This document shows, piece by piece, positions 35,651 through 46,303 of a stretch of 64,000 nt of DNA. The stretch comes from Pomphorhynchus laevis (lineage: Eukaryota > Acanthocephala > Palaeacanthocephala > Echinorhynchida > Pomphorhynchidae): assembly GCA_012934845.2 (NCBI GenBank), contig WNNJ02002985.1, positions 1 to 64,000 on the forward strand, written 5' to 3'. The notes below the pieces were generated by a model. It saw nothing but the letters and a program-made list of their open reading frames with translations. It did not search any database and had not been told where the DNA came from. The position numbers were made by a program, and so were the translations under genes. Position 1 is the first letter of the stretch, and each line of letters opens with the position of its first letter.

Positions 35651-36067
35651 AGAAAAGTGTTTTTATAATGTATTTATCGTGACTTTACTACTAAAGGCAC
35701 TTGTGCCTTTACCAACTTAAAATTATATTAATATTAATTATATAATTATATAATTAATTAATAATCTTCAAATTATTAATTTGAAGATTATTATATTATA
35801 TTACTACATAGATAATATCATTACATAATATTATCACAGATATATCTTATCATGAATATATCTTATCACAGACGAAGAACTTTGCTGTTTTAAATAATTC
35901 ATCTACAAAAATATGTTTGAAGTGATAACCAGGTAAAAAAATTAAATGCGTGGACGCTGAACTTCAATACATTACAATATGGCTGATAGAGATATCAGTC
36001 ATTTTAAGATATTAAGATGTAATTACGATATTATTTTTGACAAATTTAAATAAATCTTTAGATAATC

Positions 36068-37156
36068 ATGTTAATTTCTCAGCGTATCTGTTCTATAACA
36101 CGCGTATCCAGTTTCTTTCGAGCTGGATATCGCTTACTGTCAACCATTAATGTTGATAAACTACAATGTATAAAGTACGGTGAACCTATAGTAGATTCAT
36201 TGCAGCTTAACACTTCAAAAATGGAAGTTGAAGATCGTTTGCCAAATGAGCACGTAATACTAAAATTGGTGGCTTCATCTATCAATCCAGCAGACATCAA
36301 TGTAATACAAGGAAAATATGGTAATCTGCCTAAAACACTTCCAGAAACTATTGGGAATGAAGGATTGTTTGAAGTAATTAAATCAGGTTGCCAGGAAGAT
36401 TTTAAGGAAGGTGATTGGGCGATAGTAAAATCAATTGGTACCGGGACATGGTGTTCGCATTTGCGTGCACACAAAAATGACCTTATTCGAATGGATAAGA
36501 AACTAGGTGTTGATTATGCAACGACACTGTTGGTTAATCCGGTTACAGCATACCTATTGCTTCATAGCTTTGTAAAACTAGCAGAAGGAGAAAATGTTAT
36601 AATCAACGCACCGACTTCAATTGTAGGTCGGTCTTTGATTCAAATATGTAAAAGTCAGTATCTACAGTCCACATGTATCTTACGAGATGAACAGATCAAC
36701 GATTCAGCACTGAAGCAAGAATTGACCGACCTAGGCGCTACGTATATTATAAGTAACAGTAATCTCCGTGATAAAACAATATGTGCCGATATTCCAAAAG
36801 CGAGACTGGCACTTAATTGTGTCGGTGGTAAACATGCGACAGATATGATGCGACTGGCTTTAGAAGGGTGCACAATGGTTACTTATGGTGGACTCAGTCT
36901 GCAACCAGTAACAGCTCCTACCGGTAGTCTAATATTCAGAGATCATAGATTTTTTGGATTTTGGTTGTCAAGATGGCGTTTACAAAATGCCGAAAGTGGA
37001 CTTTTAGAAGGAGTGATAAGTGAATTGACACAAATGGCCCTCGAAAAGAAACTCATACTTCCAAAATGTAAGAAATTTCAACTAAAACAATATAAAGAAG
37101 CCTTCGAAGAAACCTTAAAACCTGGCAAAAAAGAGAAAATTCTCTTAACTAGCTGA
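36068..37156 (+). CDS. MECR: Mitochondrial enoyl-[acyl-carrier-protein] reductase (trans-2-enoyl-CoA reductase)
   Basis: An intronless 362-residue MDR-family reductase. It catalyses the NADPH-dependent last step of mitochondrial fatty-acid synthesis, which feeds lipoate. Residues 1-28 are basic and hydroxylated with no acids, as in a mitochondrial presequence. The body aligns along its whole length with human MECR: SSINPADINVIQGKYG (human APINPSDINMIQGNYG, containing the catalytic Tyr), GNEGLFEV, GDWAIVKSIGTGTW, the nucleotide-binding NAPTSIVGRSLIQI, RLALNCVGGK, GCTMVTYGGLS and FFGFWLSRW. Length is close to human (373). The first Met gives a complete presequence. It stands alone between repeat-rich flanks; the lack of introns contrasts with the neighbouring genes and may reflect retrocopy origin or intron loss. 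Confidence 0.95.
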   Translation: MLISQRICSITRVSSFFRAGYRLLSTINVDKLQCIKYGEPIVDSLQLNTSKMEVEDRLPNEHVILKLVASSINPADINVIQGKYGNLPKTLPETIGNEGLFEVIKSGCQEDFKEGDWAIVKSIGTGTWCSHLRAHKNDLIRMDKKLGVDYATTLLVNPVTAYLLLHSFVKLAEGENVIINAPTSIVGRSLIQICKSQYLQSTCILRDEQINDSALKQELTDLGATYIISNSNLRDKTICADIPKARLALNCVGGKHATDMMRLALEGCTMVTYGGLSLQPVTAPTGSLIFRDHRFFGFWLSRWRLQNAESGLLEGVISELTQMALEKKLILPKCKKFQLKQYKEAFEETLKPGKKEKILLTS

Positions 37157-38231
37157 GTCTTACATACGACAGTACATAATGTACACTACTTTTTTATTGC
37201 AAAATTTCAACCGCTGATTCAAATCTATCTTTATGGCAAAAACACATTTAGTTGAGTTTAATTATATTTTAAATTATAACTCCAAATTCTATACTCTATT
37301 TTATTGCATAAATTAATTATTATTAATTAATTAATTATTAATTATCGTGCTCCTACCTTATGTTAAAACGTATATTAATCACATACCTAATCTTAGCTGA
37401 CAACTTGTCATTTTTATTTCTCCATTCTTTAGAAAAACTTTATGCATTGTCTTCATTCTTTCGTTTTTATTATATGCTTTTAAATTAAGGTTATTTTATA
37501 TGCAATGTAAGCTTTTATTAACTAATTGTTCTAATACTTATTTGTATTAAACATGAATCGAAAAGTCGATTTTGAATGTTTGCGTCGATTATTCGACATT
37601 TTGTACGGTATATGATAATAAAGTTATTGATTTTTTGTCTAGAATAAGGAATCCAAACTTCACGGAAAATGAAACTAAATATTTGAGTAGCTTTAATCTT
37701 TCAGTGAAACAATATTCGACTCTCAAAATATTATTAAATAATCAATTTAAATTCTCGGGAAATATCTAAATAATTTCTGAGTGTAATAATTGCCATAACC
37801 AATAAAATTTAAATATTTTTAGATTTTCTATTTCTTATTTTGGTAGACTCTAAATTAACTAGAAACTTCTACATGCTTTACATTCGATGGCAATCTCATT
37901 AAAGTATAATATTCAATATCAAAATTATAGGATGTGGCATTATGTAAAGCAAATAATCGTGATGACCACTTAATTGAAATATTATTATTAGTATACAACA
38001 GCCAATGAGCGGTGACTCGTTTGGCTGGATATCACGTTTAGTCTTCATATAAGTACACTGGGATCCATAAAGCAAATTACTTAAAATAAACGCATAAGCC
38101 AGAATTCAAAATGATTGTGGACTCAGGTAATCAAATGCAAGGCGAATGAGTCCCGTCATTCATTGGGCCTTAAATCTAGTTGTCATCCATGTTATCCATG
38201 TTATCCATCTAGTACACATCCATATCATTGA
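37157..38231. other. Intergenic, MECR 3' side
   Basis: No gene recognised. An open frame at 37572-37769 lacks similarity or composition bias. The stretch from 37950 leads into the hammerhead at 38232 without visible repeat boundaries. Confidence 0.5.
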
Positions 38232-38306
38232 GCTGTCTAGAGGTGCTGCACTTTAATCCAGTTGTTTAGCAGCCCCATACTGATGAGACTCAAAAGTCGA
38301 AACAGC
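38232..38306 (+). ncRNA. Canonical type III hammerhead ribozyme
   Basis: All core elements lie in the standard order. Helix III strand GCTGT and cleavage triplet GUC (cut after 38237) come first. Helix I (TA, small internal loop, GG, mismatch, GCTGC) pairs with GCAGC..CC..TA around a 19-nt loop. CTGATGAG is at 38280-38287, helix II is GACT-CAAA-AGTC, then CGAAAC at 38298-38303 and helix III partner ACAGC. Helix III (5 bp) is open-ended, which defines type III. It sits between MECR and the small membrane protein gene. Self-cleavage is inferred, not shown. Confidence 0.85.
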
Positions 38307-39242
38307 ATAGAGAATTAGTTTATGCTGTTTAAGTCTTCCCGATTCCTTCGATCAGAATTGGATTAATTATTAAAAATAAATAATTTTTGATTTATTCTTA
38401 AAAATTAATGAACGAAATAGGAAAACGATTTATATAGTTTTCTTCGTTAAATAAATGTAGTTCTGACGTTTAGACAAATGTTGCAAACTAACACTCCATA
38501 TATTCGAAATTGGAGCAGAACCTGGAATAATAATTATTTTTCATAAATAAATGATTTCTTCTTTTGTTTCTGGTGCCATTATGAATAAACAACTTAATTT
38601 CAATGTTCCTGCTCCAAAAATAAAAATTTTTAAGATTGGGACTGATCATTTATTTTTATTAATAATTTATAGTGGCTGTTGCTTTTTGTAAATTATGGTT
38701 GATTTTAATGGTAATCACAACTAAAAATACATGATAATCACTGACGACAACGAAGTAGTTTTACTTTAAGTAAATTAATTTGCATGTTTTCGTCAAGCCA
38801 GTTATTTTTCTTCAAGAATCAAAGCAAGTTTTTAGTTGATGTTGTTGTGTAATTGCTGAGATTTCAGTTACCCACTACAACTTGCAAAATTAAATTAACA
38901 ATTTTATTTATTAAATTTATTAAAATTTTTATTTTTTATTTTGTGAGATATCAAAAAAATAAAAACTATTTTGAGTTTTCATGGTAAACCATCGCTTTGG
39001 CGATTACGTGAATTAGAAGCATGTAAAATATTCACAGCAATAAAATTTTACAAAAACAGATTTAAATAATTATGCTTGTTCGCATAGTAGAACCAAGTTT
39101 TGTTAATTGCGTTAGCTGTATAATAAGTTATTTAAGTTAATCATTGATTGTCGCCTACTCAAGTGTTATAACGTGTCGCAAGCTTTCTGTGTAGCGTCGA
39201 GAATTTACCAATACAACATTTTTATAATACATTTAAGTAATA

Positions 39243-39458
39243 ATGTCGGGATGTGGATGTACTAATCAATGCCCGAATCCAAGTAAAGATGAATTCTTCG
39301 GACTTGTTTTTATATTAGCTCTAGTATTGATTCTCGGTATACTTCCCTGTGGAGTGATATTTGGACTACTCATACGGAAACTTGTTCTCTGGAGAAAAAA
39401 GAAATCGTATACTTATCCGGTAGCTGATGTTCAAATAGATAACGTTGACATTGTATAA
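39243..39458 (+). CDS. Small Cys-rich single-pass membrane protein, unknown function
   Basis: A 71-residue open frame starts at a clean ATG. The N-terminus MSGCGCTNQCPNP carries four Cys. One strong hydrophobic segment spans residues ~18-46 (FFGLVFILALVLILGILPCG, then VIFGLLIRKLVLW), followed by WRKKK, which places the tail in the cytosol, and a short acidic C-terminus ending VDIV. I do not recognise the family. Being intronless and short it could be chance, but the topology (Cys cluster, TM, basic stop-transfer, YPV motif) looks selected. Confidence 0.5.
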   Translation: MSGCGCTNQCPNPSKDEFFGLVFILALVLILGILPCGVIFGLLIRKLVLWRKKKSYTYPVADVQIDNVDIV

Positions 39459-39671
39459 ATTTGAGTAAAAGCAGTAATATTTTAACAAAATAATATCGAT
39501 TTTCGTTTATTGTTACTCATTATATTATCTAAATATGTGTTCGTATATAGATATAAATACCACATTATGTTTCATGGTTTTCACTTATTGTGCACTTCTT
39601 AAAATACTACATTACGATATGTGATAATAATTTATACTCCATAATTATATTTAATACTATATTATATAAAT

Positions 39672-39850
39672 AATTAATGGAGCTTTATCAAAGAAAAGGA
39701 GAAATTATTTTGATATTTCGCTAACTTCTGTTAGCATCTTCCGAAAATGAAGATGCTAACAGATGAAGATGTTAACATCTGAAGATGCTAACAGAAATTA
39801 GCGAAATATCAAAATAATTTCTCCTTTTCTTTGATCCAGTTTAATAATTA
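39672..39850. mobile_element. MITE family M, copy 3
   Basis: Same inverted arms (TTGATATTTCGCTAACTTCT and mirror) with ends TAATTAATGGAGCTTTATCA and TTGATCCAGTTTAATAATTA. A small internal tandem repeat of GAAGATG.TAACA has formed in the centre. Confidence 0.8.
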
Positions 39851-39999
39851 TTTATCAATAATGGATCGGTATCAACTATTTAAAAAAACCAAATTATATA
39901 GTAAGTCATATTTGAGTAATTATATTAACCATTGATTTGAAGCGCGTTTTACATAGATTCCACTATAAATTGCTTTGAACTTGTATTTACAATTTCAAC

Positions 40000-40510
40000 G
40001 CGAAGTTGGATGTATGCGTTTTTTTACTTTTATCACCATCTATTCACCTGAAAGTGCGCTCTTGCTATTTCTCCGTGATCTTCAATCCATTCATAACAAC
40101 GTTAGTCATATTATATGAGGACAAGTTATTTTTTCTCTACTATTTCCTCAACTTGACTATTGTCGTAGCTAAATAACTCACCTAAAGTTCTACCTCATCC
40201 TATTCAACGTATTATGCATGCTAATGCGCTTATATTATTATGCCTTAGACGTTTTAACCATATTTTATAACATCTCTACATTATTCACTGGGGCAACATA
40301 TCTCACTTCGCAACTATTTGATTACTCTTCCACTACTTTCGTGCTCGTACTTACAACTAGCCTATAGTTCCAATCATATCGGCATATTTGCTATTCCTAG
40401 ACTCTACCAACTTCGGACTTCGCTCATACAGTGTAAGTGCTCCATGAGCATGGAATTATCTATCGGAGAGCATCCGACATTCTCATTATCTTTGTATCTT
40501 TAATAAACTA
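40000..40510 (+). mobile_element. LINE family A-like, RT C-terminal remnant
   Basis: The + strand has IFSLLFPQLDYCRS and, frame-shifted, a region parallel to LRRFDH..YISTLHW of other copies. Strongly decayed, with many stops. Confidence 0.45.
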
Positions 40511-40699
40511 CTTCAATTATGCTGACAGATTGTGCAATTTATCAATTTTTATTATCTACAGAATTTTTTGTGGACTTCTATGTTTGGTCTTTATTTGACA
40601 ACTTGCCCAATTATTCACATGGACACAATTATTATTATTATTATCAAGTTCAGACTTAGCCATAAGGCTTTAAGCCGATCACACAATACAGAAAAAAGA

Positions 40700-42300
40700 T
40701 CAACCAAATGGGTAGGTTAGAAAAGGTGACAAATCAGCCTGGACGTATATCCAACGTCGAACCCTGTTTTTGAAAGCGAGGAAATTGGTGATGGCAGCGA
40801 TGGGTTCAGGCAAACTATTCCAAACATCTACTGCCCGTTCAGACAGTCTGTAAAATTTTCGCAGCTTACCCGGTAATTTTTTAAAAAGCATCTTACAATG
40901 GCCTCGCAATCTCGAATTATCTCGAAATCTAACTACACCCAAAGGAAAGCCATCAGCTGAATGTACAATTTTCCAAAGTGTAATCAGATCAAGAAAAAGA
41001 TACCGATACCTCACTGATAAAACGTTCAAACATCTTAATCTTGAAATAAAGCTTCCTTGACAACACATCCGAGAAGCTCGTCTCATTACACTTTCCAAGT
41101 TATTCAACTCACTCCTGGTCGTTGGAAAGGTTGCCTGTACACAATACTCAAGATGTGGTCTTACTAGGGCACAATAAAGTTTGGCGAAGATTTGCGGCGA
41201 TAATTTTGCAAAAGTCATTTTTATGCAGTATAAGGCACGTATCGCTTTTAACCGCGCGTGATCACTATTTGCTCTTGTCTTTAGCGATTCGTGAATTATC
41301 ACTCCCAGGTCGGGATGTTCTGAGACTCGCTTGATTGAGTGTCCATTTATTTTGTAATCGAAATGAGTTTTATCTCTACCCAATCTGATCCATACACATT
41401 TTGTCGCGTTGAGTATCAAGCCAGTGCTATTACACCAAGTCCCGATACGGTTAAGGTCACATTGTAAAAATTCACAATCCGCCTCGTTTTGGGTTGTTGC
41501 CCATATTTTAACATCGTCAGCAAATGCCAGGTGAGGACACTTTAACCTTAGGAGTAGGTCATTCAAAAAGATGATAAAGAGAAGTGGACCTAGGACCGTG
41601 CCCTGAGGAACACCCGAATGAACACGTCGAGCTGTTGACAAAACTTCATCTAATCGCACAACGAATGATCGATCCTCGAGAAATGTCTTAATCCAGTTGC
41701 AAATTGTCGTAGGTACACCGTAATGACGTAGTAGTGAATCTAAACCAGCATGTGGAACTCTATCAAAGGCCTTAGAGAAATCAAGAAATATTATATCAAC
41801 TGTAAGACCCGAACTAAGAGCAGCTACCCAATGTTCGCGAGCATTCAACAGATTAGTTAGGCACGAGCGACCAGGTCGGAAGCCGTGCTGAGAATCATCA
41901 AGAATTTGATATAAATTTAGATGTTCACGTATTCTCTTCGCAATGAGTCTCTCCATAATTTTAGAAATAACACTGGTAAGACTAATTGGTCTAAAATCTG
42001 AACAAGTTAGTGCCAACTGTTTCTTTGGAATAGGTACAACAATTGCCCTTTTCCAATCATCAGGAATCCACGAATACTGTAAGCTTCGATGAAATAGAGA
42101 CGTAAGGCTTGGAGCAATAATGTGCGACAGAGTACGCAAAAGAAAAGGGGATACACCATCTGGTCCTGCAGAGCCAAAACTATTTAATTTATGGAGTTCA
42201 GACTGAACTTCAATGACATTAATAGGAGATATTGGTAAGTTAGATTGTAAGTTGGGCGGGTACTGTATCTGGTCAATATTCGATTGCGAGGATATAAAAC
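40700..42300 (-). mobile_element. CR1/Jockey-like LINE with uninterrupted reverse transcriptase
   Basis: On the minus strand one frame is open from about 42290 to the stop at 40700, over 520 codons. Motifs in order: FGSAGPDGVSPFLLRTL, WKRAIVVPIPKK, DFRPISLTSVISKIMERL, QHGFRPGRSCLTNLL, IIFLDFSKAFDRVPH (motif A), GVPQGTVLGPLLFIIFL (B), LAFADDVKIWA (C, FADD), LGVIIHESL (thumb), and the C-terminal VDVWNSLPEPIA. It is 5'-truncated with no endonuclease. The 3' UTR runs to an (ATT)n tail at ~40626-40650. This is the least decayed LINE here. Confidence 0.95.
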
Positions 42301-42479
42301 AATATTTTGTTTTATATAATATTTTGCTTTATATAGTTGTGATCCAACTTATAATGATCCCAGGCCCTAAAGTTGCATATAATAACTTAGTATTTTTTTG
42401 AAAAATGTGTCTTAAAGGATTTTATTTAAGAATTTTTTATAATTTTTTATTCTTTAAAATTCTTCTGAAGTTTAAGATA

Positions 42480-44560
42480 TTTTCATTCTTATAGGATGAA
42501 ATTCCTATCTTTCTTCGCAAGCAAGGTCATTGTTCCACTCCAACAAAACTCAAGGTCATTGCAAAAATACTACACCACAATCTCTCAACTTCCTTCAGGC
42601 AGGTTCTCTTGAATGAATACTAGAGTTCTAGATATAGCTCTAGCTGAGTAAGGGATAGGAAGAGTATTGCTCGTCTTAGTCCCTCTCAGGCTTCCTAGTG
42701 GAAGATATCCAAGAAGGAGAAGTTTGTCTCTTTGAGGGAGAGGGCATCGGATTGGATTGATTTGGAGGAGTCACTAGCCCTACATAATTATGGAGCCGCG
42801 TTTTCTTCCCAGCCAATCCCGACCTGTGATTACTTAAGGAACAGGGCTTATCTGTTACGGATATCCTTAACTACTGGGGCCCACTTCCGGGCACCTCCAA
42901 AATCGTCGCTTTACTATCTTCTCGGGTCTGTCAGTTTTTGAAAGCCGATCAAAGAAGATAAGTGGCCTCCACAATGCTTGTAGCCCCACCATCTGATGTA
43001 GCCGGCATCAATATTAGCCGACGTATATTTTTACCTAAGAAAAAATCGGTTTCATGTCCCAAAGACTTGCGGCCCATTTTGATTTAAAAATCCCTCATCC
43101 TTATCTACTAAGATGTAGAATCCGCGACCATTTAAGTAGGCGTAACTTAATCCCACCGAGTTTTAATGGGTTTGTCAAAGAATGCTCGGTCCATTCAGCA
43201 ATTGGTAAAGTGCATCAGTTTTGTCAGAATAACAGTCATCAGCTTTATGTGAAAGTTGTCTTGACTTTTCTGCTGCATTTATCCGCATCTCCATTCCTTT
43301 CGTTATCACCTCTCTCAAGTCCCTTGGGCTGCCTGCGAGAATTGTTGACAGGGTGAAGATATTGCTGTAACCAAGCGGTTCAACTATGAAGACGACCCTG
43401 ATGCACGTCAGTTCTACCTCACTATTTGTGTAGATCAAGGTCCCGCTCTTTCTCATATCCTATACCTTGTTAGCTCCATTGTTCTTTTCAAGACTTTTAA
43501 ACGTGATCAACATCTCGTGGTATACGCTGATGATACCACATCCTTGTTTTTTGGACGCAGGTGCAAAGATCTAGTCTCGAACTTCAGCCGTTTATTTTTA
43601 TGATTAAAATAGCTGTTACCCTTATCCAGTCTTATGTTAAACTCCAATAAATCGCAACTGGTCGTCTTTAATCGCATTCCTGCCACAAAAAAAAGAAGCT
43701 TAAGAGACCAGCACTCACCTCCATTTTTCAACCTTAATCATCCCCATCTTCACGAGTCCAGTAAAATATCTGGGATTTATCTTTACGGTGAACTGGTTGG
43801 CGAAAGCTGACCTGGATAGACTTAAACGTATCCTAACGAGAGCTAGGTGGGTGCTAAAGCGGGCTCAGAATTGGTCATTTAATGGGAAAACCCAAGTACG
43901 CCTTTGGGGAACTTGAACTATCTCGGGGTTAGTCTTATTTTCCAAAGGACGCTGCTCCAGAGCAAATGCTAAGGTTTCTCAAGCTCCTCATTTCGCGATT
44001 ACCGAGGATAGTCCGCCTCGATTGGATTCTTCGGGGTTGAAAGACCAAAAGTGGTTTAGTCGGAGAGCGGCGTGTTGGATGGACTATAAGGCTCAGATCC
44101 CGCTGGATCTGGGGCCGTAGTTTAAAAGAAGGTTGGAATGAAAAACAAATGTCCTGTCTTCCATATTTACTAATCAACCACTCCATACCTTCACAAGTCG
44201 AGTAAAATACATAAGGTTCACCATTACGGGTGAGCTGGTCAGCGAAAGCTGACCTGGATAGACTTAAACGTATCCTGAAGAGAGCTAGGTGGACTCTAAA
44301 ATGGGCTCAGCATCTGTCATTTAATGGGAAAACCCAAGTATACCTTTGGGGTACTTAAGCTATTCCGGGATTAGTCTTCTTCTCTAAAAGACGTTCCCCA
44401 GAGCAAATAGTAAGGTTTCTCTAGCTCCTCGTCTCAAGATTACCGGCCATAGTCCGCATCGAATAAACTCCTATGGGGGTGAAAGACATCAAATGGTTTA
44501 GTCGGATGGCGACGCGCTGGTGCGACCGGGGGCTCCGATCCCTATGGACCTGAGACTGTA
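42480..44560 (+). mobile_element. GC-richer LINE fragment (family D) with internal duplication
   Basis: The + strand holds LVVYADDTTSLFFGRRCKDL (RT motif C, ~43513-43575), followed in other frames by LNSNKSQLVVFNR. The C-terminal part is present twice: 43755-44130 and 44195-44560 share AAGCTGACCTGGATAGACTT and ATTTAATGGGAAAACCCAAG, a direct duplication of ~435 bp. Upstream (42600-43350) is coding-like but broken. Base composition is clearly less AT-rich than its surroundings, suggesting a recent arrival. Confidence 0.6.
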
Positions 44561-44829
44561 AGCCTTGAAGAAGTAGGAGATTAAAGTAAAGTCCTAATAC
44601 GAACAAAGAGAAAAGAATGAAATACGTTCTTTGATCTAGTTTTTCTATCTTGTTATGCTTTTCTAGATAGTTAGTGGTTGTTTTGTTAACAAATTCTTTA
44701 TTTATATACATGGTGAATTTTCTATTAATAGGTTTATAAAAATACTGTGTTAATACATAATTTTCAAGATTAAGATATTTTATAATTATTTTATTCCAGT
44801 ATAAATATTATTCATACGCAATAATCTGG

Positions 44830-45160
44830 AGTCTGTCTTCCGATCAGCAACTAAAATGGTAAAAGCGGTTAGACATGTGGAATATCAGGATCGGCTCTCG
44901 AGTTTGGGAATGATATCACTTCGATATCTGCGCGACAAGGCGGACCTGTGCCTAGCCTGTAGATTTTACACTACAATCACCATCCACTCAGATCGCTAAT
45001 GCATACGCGTGATGTAACCTCACTTCGTGGTCATCAGTTCATGCTAAAAACACAACTATTACGCTACAAACTAACGTCCCTATACTTTAGCGAATCGTTA
45101 ATTTGCTATTCTAGCCTATTTTTTTTTGTAGTATTTCGTACAATAACTGAGAAAATGATC
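44830..45160 (+). mobile_element. LINE C-terminal fragment
   Basis: The + strand reads VRHVEYQDRLSSLGMISLRY and LRDKADLCLACRFY, then, frame-shifted, TSLRGHQFMLKTQ. This fits the post-RT region of CR1/Jockey-type elements (YxxRLxxLxLxxLxxRRxxxDL). Family not determined. Confidence 0.5.
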
Positions 45161-45255
45161 TCTGCATGAACATTTTGAAGTTTTTAAATACTAAGTGGCT
45201 ATCGACCATATCAAAAGCCTGCTTGAAATCTTTGATGTTTGGAATGCAGAATTCT
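45140..45255 (-). mobile_element. RT motif A fragment
   Basis: Minus strand reads NIKDFKQAFDMVDSHLVFKN, an RT motif A (DFKQAFD) without the remaining domain. It abuts a LINE fragment in the opposite orientation. Confidence 0.45.
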
Positions 45256-46303
45256 AGAATGTACCACCATATTTTCTAGTACACTGAGAGCGTATAGTAG
45301 ATACGCTTGTAGTGTACTATTATTCTTTCACATAAGTTATTAGCCGCAAATGGCTATTTTAACTGTTCACAGCAAAGAAAAAAGTTAATTCACAGAAAAG
45401 AAAAAATCTAGAGCGTATAAAGTAGATTGTTTTTCATGAACTCGTAATGTTCATCATGAAGTGATGTATTTCCAACATCCATAATAAGTCTATCACTTTG
45501 AATGCGGGTAAGACCTTTGATATGCGATTTTGACAGGCAATACCCCTATATGATAATTTTCTAGAATATTTTCTTTACCTTTATAGATAACACTTGGAGT
45601 GTAGCAATTCCAATTAATCGCCAAGCAGTCATATTCTATGAATATTATTCTAAATATTATTTTTATAATATTTATAAAAATTAGTATTATAAAGATCGTT
45701 TATAAAGTTTTTGTTTAGGATTAAGATGTACAAAGTATGTAGCCTGTGTTAATTAAGATTTCCTGAATTGTAATTGACCATGCAATTGTACAGGTTTATT
45801 TAAATGCTTTTGAAAATCGAATAGGTTGTAATTAATGACACTTAATTCTTTAATAATTTTAATGCTTCAATGCTAACTGGTTGTTTAGAAGTTACATGGA
45901 TACTGCACTTGTAGTTTCAATTTGGAAAAACACATTCTCGTAGTTCAATTTCTGTTTATTTATTTCGAATAAATCATGGAATCTACAAGATATCTTAAAC
46001 AATCAATACTTCCATTATGGGATCAAATAATTTAATTTTAGCATTACAATTCAATTTATAGATTAAATTGCCAAACGCCAAACCCGATCCCAGCCAAATC
46101 CGATTTAAACAATTTAACTAATTTATCTGCTTAACTTTTGCTGTTTTTTGTTAGTTGGTGGACTTGTAAATCTGCGGCTGACATTGTAAGCCTGCAGCTG
46201 ACAAAATTACAATTTAATGTATAATTTGATTCGTATTTTATTTTTCGTAAAGATTTTTTACTGTTTTAGATTCAAAAACACTAATATTCAATACTCAATT
46301 GAA

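Noticed and set aside
36079-36873. Open frames antisense to MECR
   Set aside because: Shadow frames of a strongly conserved sense gene with no independent similarity.
40700-42300. Host gene with retroviral-type polymerase
   Set aside because: Motif set and 3' (ATT)n tail are those of a CR1/Jockey-like non-LTR element; no LTR, protease or integrase is present, and nothing viral was found.
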